Assembly: GCF_013387455.1 (NCBI RefSeq)
Contig: NZ_VWNC01000005.1
Coordinates: 124,001 to 188,000, forward strand
Reading direction: 5' to 3'
Length of the DNA: 64,000 bases
Source of the DNA: Mariprofundus sp. NF
Lineage (GTDB): Bacteria; Pseudomonadota; Zetaproteobacteria; Mariprofundales; Mariprofundaceae
Shown: positions 44,266-53,837 of the stretch, one piece after another
Numbering within the stretch: the first letter of the stretch is position 1
Layout: each line of letters begins with the position of its first letter
Notes under the pieces: model-generated
The model's input: only the letters and a program-made list of their open reading frames with translations
The model's database searches: none
Told to the model about the DNA's origin: nothing
Program-made: the position numbers and the translations under genes

Positions 44266-45729
44266 ATGGACGGGGAGAAAAAAGATAACTTAATAGAGCG
44301 GCTGGCTGGTTTTTTGCCTGCAACTTCTATTCTTGCCAGCCGTGAAGAGCTCGGCCCTTATGAGTGTGACGGGCTCTCTGTCTATCGCCAACTGCCTGCA
44401 CTGGTTGTACTGCCAGAGACGGTTGAACAGGTCGCTGCAACACTCAAGCTCTGCCATGCAGAAAAGGTCGAAGTGGTGGCCCGGGGTGCAGGCACAGGTT
44501 TATCAGGTGGTGCCATGCCACTTGCCGATGCAGTGGTGCTTTCGCTGGCCAAATTCAATCAGATTCTCTCGATTAATTCGGATAACCGGACCGCTGTCGT
44601 ACAGCCCGGTGTGCGTAACCTGGCAATCTCGCAGGCGGTTGATCATCTCGGTTTCTACTACGCTCCTGATCCAAGTTCCCAGATTGCATGTACCATTGGT
44701 GGTAATGTAGCCGAGAACTCTGGCGGGGTGCACTGCCTTAAATATGGGCTGACTGTACATAATGTGCAGGGGCTGAAGATGCTTAGCATGGAAGGTGAAC
44801 TGATCGAACTTGGCGGCGCAGCACTCGATACACCGGGTTATGATTTTCTCGCCCTGATGCACGGCTCGGAAGGGCTGCTCGGGGTGATTGTTGAGGTGAC
44901 TGTAAAATTGTTACCCAAGCCTGAAGTTGCACAGGTGGTGATGGCCGCCTTTGACGATATCGAAAAGGCTGGGCAGGGCGTTGCCGATATCATTGCGGCT
45001 GGCATCGTGCCGGCAGGACTGGAGATGATGGATCGCCTTGCGATTTCGGCGGCTGAGGCCTTTGCCCATGCAGGTTATCCCACCGATGCTGAAGCGATCC
45101 TGCTCTGTGAACTTGATGGCACACTTGAGGGGGTGGGCGATCATATTGCTGCTGTGCAGCAGGTTTTGCGTGAAGCTGGAGCCACAGCGATGAAAACCAG
45201 CGCCAATGAGGCGGAACGGCTGCAGTTATGGGCAGGGCGCAAGGCGGCGTTCCCGGCGGTGGGAAGACTTGCTCCTGACTACTACTGTATGGACGGCACC
45301 ATTCCTAAATCGGCACTGGCGAATGTGTTGCGCCGCATCGCCGAGTGGTCTGAGGAGTACAATTTGCCGGTTGCCAACGTATTCCATGCAGGTGACGGCA
45401 ATATGCATCCGTTAATCCTCTATGATGCCAACAAGCCGGGAGAGCTTGAGCGCACTGAAGAGTTTGGTGCAAAGATTCTGGAACTCTGCGTGGTCTCGGG
45501 CGGCAGCATCACCGGTGAACACGGTGTAGGCATGGAGAAGCTTGATTCGATGTGCGTGCAGTTTGGTGCGCTGGAGCTTGCCCAGTTCTTTGCTGTCAAA
45601 GATGCCTTCGATCCCGATCGTCTGCTTAATCCCGGTAAGGCGGTACCAACACTGCATCGCTGCGCCGAACTTGGCCGCATGCATGTCCACAACGGAGAGC
45701 TACCGCATCCGGAGCTGGAGCGTTTCTGA
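44266..45729 (+). CDS. glcD: Glycolate oxidase, FAD-binding catalytic subunit GlcD
   Basis: 487 residues of the FAD-linked oxidase family, near E. coli GlcD (499). The FAD-binding loop is VVARGAGTGLSGGAMP, with PDPSSQIACTIGGNVAENSGGVHCLKYG, in part, and the C-terminal domain has NVFHAGDGNMHP and GEHGVGMEK. The enzyme oxidises glycolate to glyoxylate and passes electrons through GlcE and GlcF to the quinone pool. It starts with ATG at 44266 and overlaps glcE by one base (TGATG), so the subunits are made together. Confidence 0.96.
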   Translation: MDGEKKDNLIERLAGFLPATSILASREELGPYECDGLSVYRQLPALVVLPETVEQVAATLKLCHAEKVEVVARGAGTGLSGGAMPLADAVVLSLAKFNQILSINSDNRTAVVQPGVRNLAISQAVDHLGFYYAPDPSSQIACTIGGNVAENSGGVHCLKYGLTVHNVQGLKMLSMEGELIELGGAALDTPGYDFLALMHGSEGLLGVIVEVTVKLLPKPEVAQVVMAAFDDIEKAGQGVADIIAAGIVPAGLEMMDRLAISAAEAFAHAGYPTDAEAILLCELDGTLEGVGDHIAAVQQVLREAGATAMKTSANEAERLQLWAGRKAAFPAVGRLAPDYYCMDGTIPKSALANVLRRIAEWSEEYNLPVANVFHAGDGNMHPLILYDANKPGELERTEEFGAKILELCVVSGGSITGEHGVGMEKLDSMCVQFGALELAQFFAVKDAFDPDRLLNPGKAVPTLHRCAELGRMHVHNGELPHPELERF

Positions 45730-46793
45730 TGAATGCTATTGAGGTCCGGCAGCAGATCGAACAAGCCTATAACGATTGTTCTCCACTCAATATTATTGGT
45801 GGCGGAACAAAGTCCTGGTACGGCCGCGAAGCTGTAGGTGAAGCGCTGAATGTTTCCGGTAATAGCGGCATTGTCTCCTACCAGCCGACAGAGTTGGTGA
45901 TTACCGCAGGCGCAGGCACAAAGCTTGCCGAGATTGCTGATGCTCTGGATGGGCATCGCCAACGGCTGCCATTCGATCCACCATACTTTGGTGATGATGC
46001 AACCCTCGGCGGCACGATTGCCTGCGGTTTCTCAGGGCCGCGCAGGCCTTATGCAGGGGCATGCCGCGATTTTGTACTCGGTTGCCGCATGGTCAATGGT
46101 AAGGGTGAGGAGATGCGCTTTGGTGGCGAGGTGATGAAGAATGTCGCCGGATTTGATCTCTCAAGGGTGATGGCCGGTAGCCTTGGTACACTCGGCGTGT
46201 TGCTTGAGGTTTCGCTGAAGGTGTTGCCGCACAGGCAGGCTGAACAGACCCTGGCGATCGAAGCTGACTATCAGCGTGCAATCGGTCTGATGAACCGCTG
46301 GGCAGGCACGCCACTGCCGGTCACGGCCATGGCTGCAGATGGTGAGCGGATCTATTTCCGAATCTGTGGCACTGAATCGGCAGTTAGAAAATCAGCTGGT
46401 CTGATCGGTGGAGAGATTTACGAGGATGGCCTGCAGCTCTGGAAAGATATTCGCGAGCATCAACTACCTTTTTTCGACGGTCCGCGACCACTATGGCGTC
46501 TCTCCGTGCCGTCAGATGCTGAACATCCGCTGCTTGCTGACGCAAAAGATGCAGACTGGTTTATCGGTTGGGGTGGAGCACAGCGCTGGTTGATCTCAGA
46601 TCTTCCTGCTGAGCAGATCTTTGCAGCTGCCTCTGCAGCCGGTGGCCATGCCACGCTATTTCGTGGCGGTGATCGAAGCGGGCAAGTGTTTGCACCACTG
46701 AGTGGCGGTCAGATGCTTCTGCAAAAGCGACTGAAAGCGGCGTTTGATCCTAAGGCGATCCTCAATCCCGGCCGTATGTACAGGGAAATATAG
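45729..46793 (+). CDS. glcE: Glycolate oxidase, FAD-binding subunit GlcE
   Basis: 354 residues, the usual GlcE size. It holds a second FAD_binding_4 domain with IIGGGTKSWYG, PFDPPYFGDDATLGGTIACG, in part, GPRRPYAGACRDFVLG and NVAGFDLSRVMAGSLGTLG. It lacks the longer catalytic C-terminal domain of GlcD. It lies between glcD and glcF, overlapping the first by one base and followed by the latter after 15 bases. Confidence 0.95.
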   Translation: MNAIEVRQQIEQAYNDCSPLNIIGGGTKSWYGREAVGEALNVSGNSGIVSYQPTELVITAGAGTKLAEIADALDGHRQRLPFDPPYFGDDATLGGTIACGFSGPRRPYAGACRDFVLGCRMVNGKGEEMRFGGEVMKNVAGFDLSRVMAGSLGTLGVLLEVSLKVLPHRQAEQTLAIEADYQRAIGLMNRWAGTPLPVTAMAADGERIYFRICGTESAVRKSAGLIGGEIYEDGLQLWKDIREHQLPFFDGPRPLWRLSVPSDAEHPLLADAKDADWFIGWGGAQRWLISDLPAEQIFAAASAAGGHATLFRGGDRSGQVFAPLSGGQMLLQKRLKAAFDPKAILNPGRMYREI

Positions 46794-46808
46794 TGAGCAG
46801 GTCCTAGG

Positions 46809-48044
46809 ATGCAGACGAAGATTCCAGCTGAGAAACTGGCCAGTGAAGCAGGTAGAGAGGCAGATCGTATTCTGCGCTCCTGCGTGCACTGTGGATTCTG
46901 CACCGCAACATGCCCGACCTACCAGCTGCTTGGCGATGAGTTGGACGGGCCACGCGGGCGCATCTACCTGATCAAGGAGATGCTGGAGAGCGGTAGCGTT
47001 ACCGACAAGACACGTGACCATCTTGATCGTTGTCTCACCTGTCGCAGCTGTGAATCGACCTGTCCATCCGGTGTTGAATATGCCCATCTTCTCGATATTG
47101 GTCGTGAACTGTGTGAGGCGGGAACTGAGCGACCAATGGGTGAGCGGCTTCACCGTAAAGCTATGGTGGCCCTGCTTCCCAATCGGGCTCGTTTTTCATT
47201 GTTGCTTAAGGGGGCATCTCTTATTAAACCACTGCTGCCAAAGCGGTTGAAAGCTTCGCTTCCATCTGTTTCTCAGACCCCGCTGAATTGGCCGCAGCTC
47301 AGGCATGAGCGCAAGGTGTTGTTGATCGAGGGGTGTGTGCAGCCGGTGCTTGATGCGGGCATCGACCGTGCTGCGGCTATTGTCCTGGATCGGGCAGGGA
47401 TTTCGGTGCAGCGCACAGGCATGGCCCAGTGTTGCGGGGCGCTGGAGCATCATCTGAATGCAACCGATGCCGCACATAAACGTATGCGTAGCAATATCGA
47501 CCACTGGTGGCCTTATCTTGAAGCAGGTGTAGAGGCGATCATTTCTACTGCAAGTGCCTGTGCCCTGCAGCTTAAAGAGTATGGCTACCTGCTGCGTAAC
47601 GATCCGGCATATGCAGAGAAGGCAAAGCAGATTTCAGCACTAACTGCTGATATTTCTGAATTGATAGCCAGGCAGGAACTGCCTGCAACAAATGGTGATG
47701 GTGAGAAAATCGCTTTCCACGCGTCATGTACGCTACAGCATGGCCAGAAGCTGAGCGGTGTTGTCGAGGCGATCCTTAGCAAAGCAGGCTATGAGCTTGT
47801 AGCTGTCAATAACAGCCACCTCTGCTGCGGTGCAGCTGGAACCTATACGCTACTGCAACCTGAGATTGGCGAGGCGCTGAGTATGAATAAAATAGAGTCA
47901 CTTGAGGCAGGGCAACCAGCTCGCATTGCCACGGCCAATATCGGCTGCATGAAACAGATAGAGGCTGGCAGCGAGATTCCGGTGGTACACTGGATTGAGT
48001 TGCTGGCTGAGTTGTACGAAAAACCACAAACAGATAGAGGGTGA
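46809..48044 (+). CDS. glcF: Glycolate oxidase, iron-sulfur subunit GlcF
   Basis: 411 residues. Two 4Fe-4S clusters are set by CVHCGFCTATCPTY and CLTCRSCESTCPSG. Two cysteine-rich CCG domains follow (QCCGALEHHL and LCCGAAGTY). The subunit is expected to pass electrons from the GlcDE flavins to quinone at the membrane. It completes a three-subunit glcDEF and is followed after 52 bases by a glyoxylate aminotransferase. Confidence 0.96.
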   Translation: MQTKIPAEKLASEAGREADRILRSCVHCGFCTATCPTYQLLGDELDGPRGRIYLIKEMLESGSVTDKTRDHLDRCLTCRSCESTCPSGVEYAHLLDIGRELCEAGTERPMGERLHRKAMVALLPNRARFSLLLKGASLIKPLLPKRLKASLPSVSQTPLNWPQLRHERKVLLIEGCVQPVLDAGIDRAAAIVLDRAGISVQRTGMAQCCGALEHHLNATDAAHKRMRSNIDHWWPYLEAGVEAIISTASACALQLKEYGYLLRNDPAYAEKAKQISALTADISELIARQELPATNGDGEKIAFHASCTLQHGQKLSGVVEAILSKAGYELVAVNNSHLCCGAAGTYTLLQPEIGEALSMNKIESLEAGQPARIATANIGCMKQIEAGSEIPVVHWIELLAELYEKPQTDRG

Positions 48045-48096
48045 TGCAGGCGAATATTTTTTCTAGTCTGTAGCCAGCCAAATAGAGAGGTAGAAC

Positions 48097-49272
48097 ATGA
48101 CAACATCATTTTATCCACCACAACGCACGCTGATGGGGCCCGGCCCTTCGGATGTAAATCCGCGAATATCCCAGGCGATGGCGAGGCCAACCATCGGCCA
48201 TCTCGATCCGATGTTTGTTGCTATGATGGATGAGATGAAGGAGTTGCTGCAGTACGCCTTCCAGACTGAGAATCAGTTGACCATTCCAGTCTCCGCACCC
48301 GGTTCTGCCGGCATGGAGACCTGCTTCGTCAATCTAGTCGAACCCGGTGATACAGTGATTGTCTGCCAGAACGGTGTTTTTGGTGGTCGCATGAAAGAGA
48401 ATGTCGAACGCTGTGGTGCTACTGCTGTGATGGTACAGGATGAGTGGGGCAGGGCGGTCGATGCCAACAAACTTGAAGATGCACTTAAAGGACATCCGGA
48501 GGCGAAGGTGGTTGCCTTCGTACATGCTGAAACTTCAACCGGCGCATCCTCGGATGTGAAAACACTCGTGGAGCTGGCACATCAATATGACTGCCTGACC
48601 ATCGTTGATACGGTCACCTCGCTCGGCGGTACCGAGCTGCGTGTCGATGCGTGGGGCGTGGATGCGATCTACTCCGGCACCCAGAAGTGTCTGTCCTGTG
48701 TTCCGGGCCTGTCGCCTGTTTCGTTTAATGAGCGCGCTATTGAGGTGATCAAAGGGCGTAAATCGCCGGTGCAGAGCTGGTTCCTCGATCTGAATCTGGT
48801 GATGGGTTACTGGGGGCAGGGTGCCAAGCGCGCTTACCACCATACCGCCCCGGTTAATACCCTCTATGCACTGCATGAGTCGCTGGTGATTCTGCAGGAG
48901 GAGGGGCTGGAGAACTCATGGACCAGACATCGCCTGCATCACAATGCACTGAAGGCAGGCCTTGAAGCGCTGGGGCTCTCATTTGTGGTGCCTGAGGCGG
49001 AGCGGCTGCCCCAACTTAATGCCGTAACTATTCCCGATGGTGTTGATGATGCCGCAGTGCGTGGTGCTCTGCTTAATGACTATAATCTTGAGATCGGGGC
49101 AGGGCTTGGGCCTATGGCAGGCACGGTATGGCGTATCGGACTGATGGGTTATGCCGCACGCAAGGATAATGTGCTGAAATGTCTGGCTGCACTTGATGAG
49201 GTGCTAGGCCGGGTAGATGCACCGGTGAACAATGGTGTTGCTGTAGCCGCAGCGCTGGCCGCGTACGAATAA
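48097..49272 (+). CDS. Serine/alanine-glyoxylate aminotransferase (PLP)
   Basis: 391 residues, class V aminotransferase. It has LMGPGPSDVNPRISQAM, the substrate region SAPGSAGMETCF, FVHAETSTGASSDV, DTVTSLGGTELRVDAWGVD, in part, and the Schiff-base Lys197 in SGTQKCLS. It converts glyoxylate and an amino donor (alanine or serine) to glycine. Its place directly after glcDEF makes glyoxylate the product of the preceding enzyme, so the four genes form a glycolate salvage unit. Donor choice cannot be judged here; phosphoserine or purine-linked relatives are less likely. Confidence 0.93.
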   Translation: MTTSFYPPQRTLMGPGPSDVNPRISQAMARPTIGHLDPMFVAMMDEMKELLQYAFQTENQLTIPVSAPGSAGMETCFVNLVEPGDTVIVCQNGVFGGRMKENVERCGATAVMVQDEWGRAVDANKLEDALKGHPEAKVVAFVHAETSTGASSDVKTLVELAHQYDCLTIVDTVTSLGGTELRVDAWGVDAIYSGTQKCLSCVPGLSPVSFNERAIEVIKGRKSPVQSWFLDLNLVMGYWGQGAKRAYHHTAPVNTLYALHESLVILQEEGLENSWTRHRLHHNALKAGLEALGLSFVVPEAERLPQLNAVTIPDGVDDAAVRGALLNDYNLEIGAGLGPMAGTVWRIGLMGYAARKDNVLKCLAALDEVLGRVDAPVNNGVAVAAALAAYE

Positions 49273-49279
49273 TAAAGAT

Positions 49280-49308
49280 ATGCCCGGGGTATATATTGCC
49301 CTGGGCAT
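49280..49308. terminator. Stem-loop between the aminotransferase and CNB genes
   Basis: ATGCCCGGGG and CCCTGGGCAT pair over ten positions with one G-U wobble around an AT-rich loop. On the minus strand it is followed by ATCTTTATTATT; on the plus strand only a weak T run follows. It lies between two convergent genes and probably serves at least one of them. Confidence 0.6.
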
Positions 49309-49339
49309 GCTTCAATATTGATTGGTTTTCAGTCCTGAA

Positions 49340-49747
49340 TTACCTGTCGTAAACCTTTTTCATAGCCGTATCACGCAGTAGCTTGGCAAACGCAGGGTAT
49401 TGGCTGCAAGCGGCATCAATGGTTTCAGTTGGAAACAGAATGGCCTCTACTTCACCAACGGCAATGACATCAGCTACAGGTGGGCTGATCTTTGACATTG
49501 ATACCTCACCGGCGGTATCACCAGCCTGCTGCCTGTCCACTTCGGTACCATTGGAGATCACTTTCACACTTCCCGAAATCAGCAGGAATAGCGATCTGTT
49601 TTCACCATTCTCTTCGATCAGTTTTTCATCGGAGCTGAATGTTGTAATGGTGCTGTGATCAGCCATCAGAGCTAAACCTTCGGCAGGCAGAGGGGCAAAA
49701 AGGGGGTTGCCCTTCATCAATGTTATAGTGTTTGCCGTATCAATCAT
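49340..49747 (-). CDS. Single cyclic-nucleotide-binding-like domain protein
   Basis: 135 residues, just one Crp-like beta barrel (about 10-125) without a DNA-binding domain: FAPLPAEGLALMADHS, IEENGENRSLFLLISGSVKV, QQAGDTAGEVSMSK. The phosphate cassette has no Arg or Ser of the cAMP-binding type, so nucleotide binding is doubtful. Such proteins often regulate partners by direct contact. CAGGGG precedes the ATG. It diverges from mutL over 165 bases. Confidence 0.8.
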   Translation of the reverse strand: MIDTANTITLMKGNPLFAPLPAEGLALMADHSTITTFSSDEKLIEENGENRSLFLLISGSVKVISNGTEVDRQQAGDTAGEVSMSKISPPVADVIAVGEVEAILFPTETIDAACSQYPAFAKLLRDTAMKKVYDR

Positions 49748-49912
49748 ATCAGACCCCTGTTTCAGAATCGCAACACTCTAGAGATCAATTAGGGATGTGC
49801 ACCTTTTGATTATGAAGGTGGATTGTTTGCATTAAAAAAAGCAGATTTGCGCTACTTCTACTATTAAGGAGCTCCATTATCACTGTTTGCCTCTCTCTCT
49901 CTGAGCTAGCTG

Positions 49913-51721
49913 ATGCCTGATCAACTGATACATATTCTTTCACCACAGGTGGCCAACCAGATCGCTGCCGGTGAAGTGGTGGAGCGTCCTGCCTCTGCAG
50001 TCAAAGAGCTGGTGGAGAACTCACTTGATTCCGGTGCCAGCAGAGTTGTTGTGCGCATCACTGGCGCAGGCAAAAAGTCGATTGTGATTGAGGATGACGG
50101 CTGTGGCATGAGTGCTGCGGATGCCGAACTGGCACTGCAGCGCCACGCCACCAGTAAAATTGAGAGCTCGGAAGATCTGCATCTGATCGCCAGCCACGGC
50201 TTTCGCGGAGAGGCGCTGCCTTCGATCGCTTCGGTTTCACGTTTTCGTATGCAGACGGCTCTGGCAGGCAGCAGTGAAGGGGTTGAGGTGCGCGTAGATG
50301 GTGGTGGCACTACCGAGGTGCGTCCGGCCCCGCCTCGCAAAGGCACCCGCATCGAGGTGCTTGATCTCTTTCTCAACACACCTGCACGGCTGAATTTTAT
50401 GCGCACCGACAAAACCGAGGATGCCGCGATTGTTGAGGTGTTCCGCTCACTGGCCCTGGCCAATCCATCGGTGGCCATGCTGCTGGAGCTTGATGGTCGC
50501 AAACGTTTTGATTTTTCACCACAGGATGAGCGATCGCGCGTGATGGCGATTCTGGGTGGTGATTTTGCCGACAATAGTATCGAGATGGCTATCGAACATG
50601 AGGGGATGCAGATCTCCGGCCATCTGGGTTTGCCGACATTCCACCATCGCGACTCCACGCGCATGCTGTTTATGGTCAATGGGCGTGTGATTCGCGACAA
50701 ACAACTACTGGCAGCCGTGCGTGCAGGTTACCGCGATGTGATGTTCCATGACCGCTATCCTGTGGCAGTGATCAGCATTGAGATCGACCCGGCGGATGTT
50801 GATGTCAATGTACATCCGGCCAAGCGCGAGGTGCGCTTCAGATCGCCGCAGGCTGTTCGGGCAGGGGTGATATCCTGCATTCGTGCCGCGATTGAACAGT
50901 TCGGAAAATCCGTTTCATCTACAACTACCGATCAGGCGATGCGTTCGATGCAGTATGGAGGGGGGGCAACAGGTGCAGCTTCTTCGGGTGGCGGTATGCC
51001 ACGTTTTGCATCCGGTGATTTCAGACCTCCATCATCGACATCAATGCCGAGAGATGTGCAATCCATGCTTTTCTCTTCTCCACGGGTTGCGGAACCTGCT
51101 TCGGAGTATGGCATGAATGGGCAGCCTGACTTGGGTCATCCGCTGGCCCAGATTCACCGCTGTTACATTCTGGCTCAGACCGAAGCGGGTGTGATCCTTG
51201 TTGATCAACATGCGGCACACGAGCGCATGACCTACGAAAAATTAAAGAAGCAGCTGGCGGGTAAAAAAGTATCCAGTCAGAAGCTGTTGACCCCTGAGTC
51301 ACTACAGACTGATGGAAAAACGGCGGCCTGGCTGCATGAACACGCCGAAGAGCTGCAACCCTTTGGTGTGGAGCTTGAGATTAGTGGTGATGAGCTGTTT
51401 CTGATTCGTGCTGTGCCAGCCATGCTGGTGCGCGAACCGGCTGTCGAACTGGTAGCCGAGCTTGTAGAGAGCATCATGCTGATCGGGGCTGACTCTGAAG
51501 CTGATGGTCGCGGACTGGGGCGCATTCTTGAGCGCTGGTTGGGTAATCGCGCCTGTAAAGGTTCAATTAAATCCGGTCGCCTGCTCTCCCATGAGGAGCA
51601 GGAGGCGCTGCTGCGCGAGATGGAGCTCACCCCCAATATCGCCCAGTGTAATCATGGTCGCCCCACCTATGTCAGTCTGTCGCTCAATGATCTGGATCGT
51701 CTGTTTGGAAGGAAAGAGTAG
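49913..51721 (+). CDS. mutL: DNA mismatch repair protein MutL, endonuclease type
   Basis: 602 residues. The N-terminal GHKL ATPase has AAGEVVERPASAVKELVENS, DDGCGMS and SHGFRGEAL. After a Ser- and Gly-rich linker (about 340-400) the C-terminal domain has DQHAAHERMTYE (Asp431 onward), matching the DQHA(x)2E(x)4E endonuclease motif, and the ACKGSIKSGR and CNHGRP zinc-site motifs (the latter usually CPHGRP). This form nicks DNA itself and occurs where MutH is absent. It overlaps the antiporter gene by one base. The start MPDQLIHILSPQVANQI is standard. Confidence 0.97.
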   Translation: MPDQLIHILSPQVANQIAAGEVVERPASAVKELVENSLDSGASRVVVRITGAGKKSIVIEDDGCGMSAADAELALQRHATSKIESSEDLHLIASHGFRGEALPSIASVSRFRMQTALAGSSEGVEVRVDGGGTTEVRPAPPRKGTRIEVLDLFLNTPARLNFMRTDKTEDAAIVEVFRSLALANPSVAMLLELDGRKRFDFSPQDERSRVMAILGGDFADNSIEMAIEHEGMQISGHLGLPTFHHRDSTRMLFMVNGRVIRDKQLLAAVRAGYRDVMFHDRYPVAVISIEIDPADVDVNVHPAKREVRFRSPQAVRAGVISCIRAAIEQFGKSVSSTTTDQAMRSMQYGGGATGAASSGGGMPRFASGDFRPPSSTSMPRDVQSMLFSSPRVAEPASEYGMNGQPDLGHPLAQIHRCYILAQTEAGVILVDQHAAHERMTYEKLKKQLAGKKVSSQKLLTPESLQTDGKTAAWLHEHAEELQPFGVELEISGDELFLIRAVPAMLVREPAVELVAELVESIMLIGADSEADGRGLGRILERWLGNRACKGSIKSGRLLSHEEQEALLREMELTPNIAQCNHGRPTYVSLSLNDLDRLFGRKE

Positions 51722-52881
51722 TGCATCTTGATCCGGTGATTCTGGTGATCACCATTGTGCTGTTTTTCTCCATGCTCATGGCTTATGTCGCGATGCGGGT
51801 GAAGTTACCGATTGTGGTCGCTTATATTCTTACCGGCATTGTTATCGGACCTTCCGGGTTTGCTGTGATTGAAGATCATGATCTGGTTACACGTATTGGT
51901 GAGATAGGTGTGATCATGCTGCTCTTTTTTGTCGGTATGGAGGTCTCTATTCCGCGCCTGATGCAGGGTTGGAAGGTGGCCTTTGTCGGCACCAATATTC
52001 AGATTATTATCAGTGTTGTTGCCTGTGTTGGCCTGGCTCTTATTTTTGATATGAGCTGGCAGCAGGGTGTGCTCTACGGTTTTATTATCAGCCTTTCCAG
52101 TACTGCCGTTGTTTTGAGGATGTTGCAGGACTCCGGAGAGCTGGAGCTGCCAATGGGGCAGAGTGCGCTGGGTGTATTGCTTGTTCAGGATATGGCGATC
52201 ATTCCGATGATGATCATCCTCAGTATGCTTGGCAGTGGTGATGATATCTCGGTTTCAGGCATTGCTGTGCAGGTGGCTGGTGGTGTTGCCATCCTTCTAT
52301 TTGTCTTCTGGCTGATGCGTAGTAATCGTTTTCATATACCTGAGGCGCTGTTGGGCAGTTATGAGCACCGGATGATGCTTGGCCTGCTCCTCTGTCTCGG
52401 TTCTGCTTCGCTGACCGGCTGGCTGGGCCTCTCTCCTGCATTGGGTGCTTTTCTGGCCGGGGTGCTGCTGGCTTCCTCAGATCAGTCCAAATGGGTGCAT
52501 GAACATCTAGGTCCGGTACAGGTCATATTTATGGCGATGTTTTTTCTCTCTGTCGGCATGCTTGTCGAGATCGAGGTGCTGCTGGCGCACTGGCAGTTGG
52601 TGCTGGGCGCCACACTGCTGGTCTTTATGTTTAATGCAGGTACTAATGTTTTTGTTATGAAGGCGCTGGGAGAAGATTGGGAGTCATCACTGATCACTGC
52701 CGGTCTGCTCAGTCAGATCGGAGAGTTCTCATTTCTGCTGGCTGCTGTCGGCATGCATGTGGCCTTGATCAATGAAGCCCAACACTCGATGACTGTGCTG
52801 GTGATTGCACTGACCCTAATGTTAAGCCCGTTATGGCTGTCGATCATTAAACGTTTTGCCCGAATGAGGGGTGTCATATGA
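51721..52881 (+). CDS. CPA2-family cation:proton antiporter (KefB-like membrane domain)
   Basis: 386 residues, about twelve hydrophobic helices, GTG start overlapping the mutL stop. It carries the CPA2 pattern VAYILTGIVIGPSGFAV, IGEIGVIMLLFFVGMEVS, LSSTAVVLRML and GAFLAGVLLASS. It ends after the transport domain and lacks the C-terminal TrkA-N (NAD-binding) domain of KefB and KefC, which are about 600 residues. It is predicted to exchange Na+ or K+ for protons. It splits the usual mutL-miaA pair. Confidence 0.92.
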   Translation: MHLDPVILVITIVLFFSMLMAYVAMRVKLPIVVAYILTGIVIGPSGFAVIEDHDLVTRIGEIGVIMLLFFVGMEVSIPRLMQGWKVAFVGTNIQIIISVVACVGLALIFDMSWQQGVLYGFIISLSSTAVVLRMLQDSGELELPMGQSALGVLLVQDMAIIPMMIILSMLGSGDDISVSGIAVQVAGGVAILLFVFWLMRSNRFHIPEALLGSYEHRMMLGLLLCLGSASLTGWLGLSPALGAFLAGVLLASSDQSKWVHEHLGPVQVIFMAMFFLSVGMLVEIEVLLAHWQLVLGATLLVFMFNAGTNVFVMKALGEDWESSLITAGLLSQIGEFSFLLAAVGMHVALINEAQHSMTVLVIALTLMLSPLWLSIIKRFARMRGVI

Positions 52882-52894
52882 AGGCGGTAAAACA

Positions 52895-53827
52895 TTGAAC
52901 AGAGCTAATGAAGTGAAATTGTCAGCCGTTGCATTGATGGGCGCTACAGCTACGGGTAAGTCGTCGCTGGCGCTTCAGGTGGCTAAAGCAGCGCAGAGCT
53001 CGATTATCTGTTGTGACTCGATGCAGCTCTATCGCGGGCTGGATATAGGCACAGCCAAACCAACTGCCGATGAGCGTAGTGAAGTAAGCCACTTTCTTGT
53101 CGATTGCTGTGAGTTGCCTGATCACTATTCGGCAGCACGCTGGGCCGAAGAGGCGCGGCTGAAAATCGCCAGCGAAAATGCGGCGGGGCGCATACCGCTG
53201 ATTGTCGGTGGTACAGGGCTCTATCTTAAAGCGCTGCTGGAAGGTTTTGCCGATATTCCTGATGAGAAGCCGGAGATACGTAAAAAGTTTGAGATGATGC
53301 ACTGGGTAGAGGGTGTTGAAGGATTGTATGGCTACCTGCAGCAGCATGATGCGGTGATGGCGGAGCGGCTGAAGGCCGGTGATAGCCAGCGTATTATGCG
53401 TGCCCTCTGTGTGCTGGAGAGTACGGGACGTTCACTGGCTGATTGGCAGGCAGAGGCCTCTGCTCAGGTGGTGGCGATCGACTGTCCGGTGTTTGTGCTT
53501 GATGTTGAGCGTGAGATTCTGCGCCAGCGTATTGCTGACCGTTTTCAGTTGATGATGGAGAAAGGCTGGCTGGACGAGGTTCGCTGGTTAGCAGGTTTGA
53601 ATCTTGTTGATACCCACCCTGCGATGCGGGCGGTGGGATACCGGCAGTTGCTTGATCATCTCAAGGGTGAATTGACGCTGGAGAAAGCGATCAGTGATGC
53701 TGTCACAGCCACACGGCGATATGCCAAGCGGCAGGTGACCTGGTTTAACCACCAGACACCTGATGCTCTGCATGGCAGTGCGGATCAGTTGCAAGAAAAA
53801 ATCATGGAGCAGCTACAGAATAGATGA
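52895..53827 (+). CDS. miaA: tRNA dimethylallyltransferase MiaA
   Basis: 310 residues from TTG at 52895, which follows AAGGCGG by seven bases; GTG at 52871 in the same frame is the longer choice but sits against its ribosome-binding site. It has P-loop GATATGKSSLA, CDSMQLYRGLDIGTAKPT, LIVGGTGLYLKALLEG and the C-terminal RRYAKRQVTWFN. It adds a dimethylallyl group to A37 of tRNAs that read codons starting with U, which would include tRNA-Leu(CAA) of this window. It overlaps none of the downstream genes; hflX follows 10 bases later and hfq is absent. Confidence 0.95.
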   Translation: MNRANEVKLSAVALMGATATGKSSLALQVAKAAQSSIICCDSMQLYRGLDIGTAKPTADERSEVSHFLVDCCELPDHYSAARWAEEARLKIASENAAGRIPLIVGGTGLYLKALLEGFADIPDEKPEIRKKFEMMHWVEGVEGLYGYLQQHDAVMAERLKAGDSQRIMRALCVLESTGRSLADWQAEASAQVVAIDCPVFVLDVEREILRQRIADRFQLMMEKGWLDEVRWLAGLNLVDTHPAMRAVGYRQLLDHLKGELTLEKAISDAVTATRRYAKRQVTWFNHQTPDALHGSADQLQEKIMEQLQNR

Positions 53828-53837
53828 GTGTTGAACG

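Noticed and set aside
44266-45729. D-lactate dehydrogenase instead of GlcD
   Set aside because: The family is shared, but glcE and glcF follow with overlap, and the aminotransferase for glyoxylate is next, so glycolate is the better substrate.
49921-50700. 259-codon open frame antisense to mutL
   Set aside because: MutL ATPase motifs lie on the other strand here; the antisense product is Ser- and Arg-rich as expected of a shadow frame.
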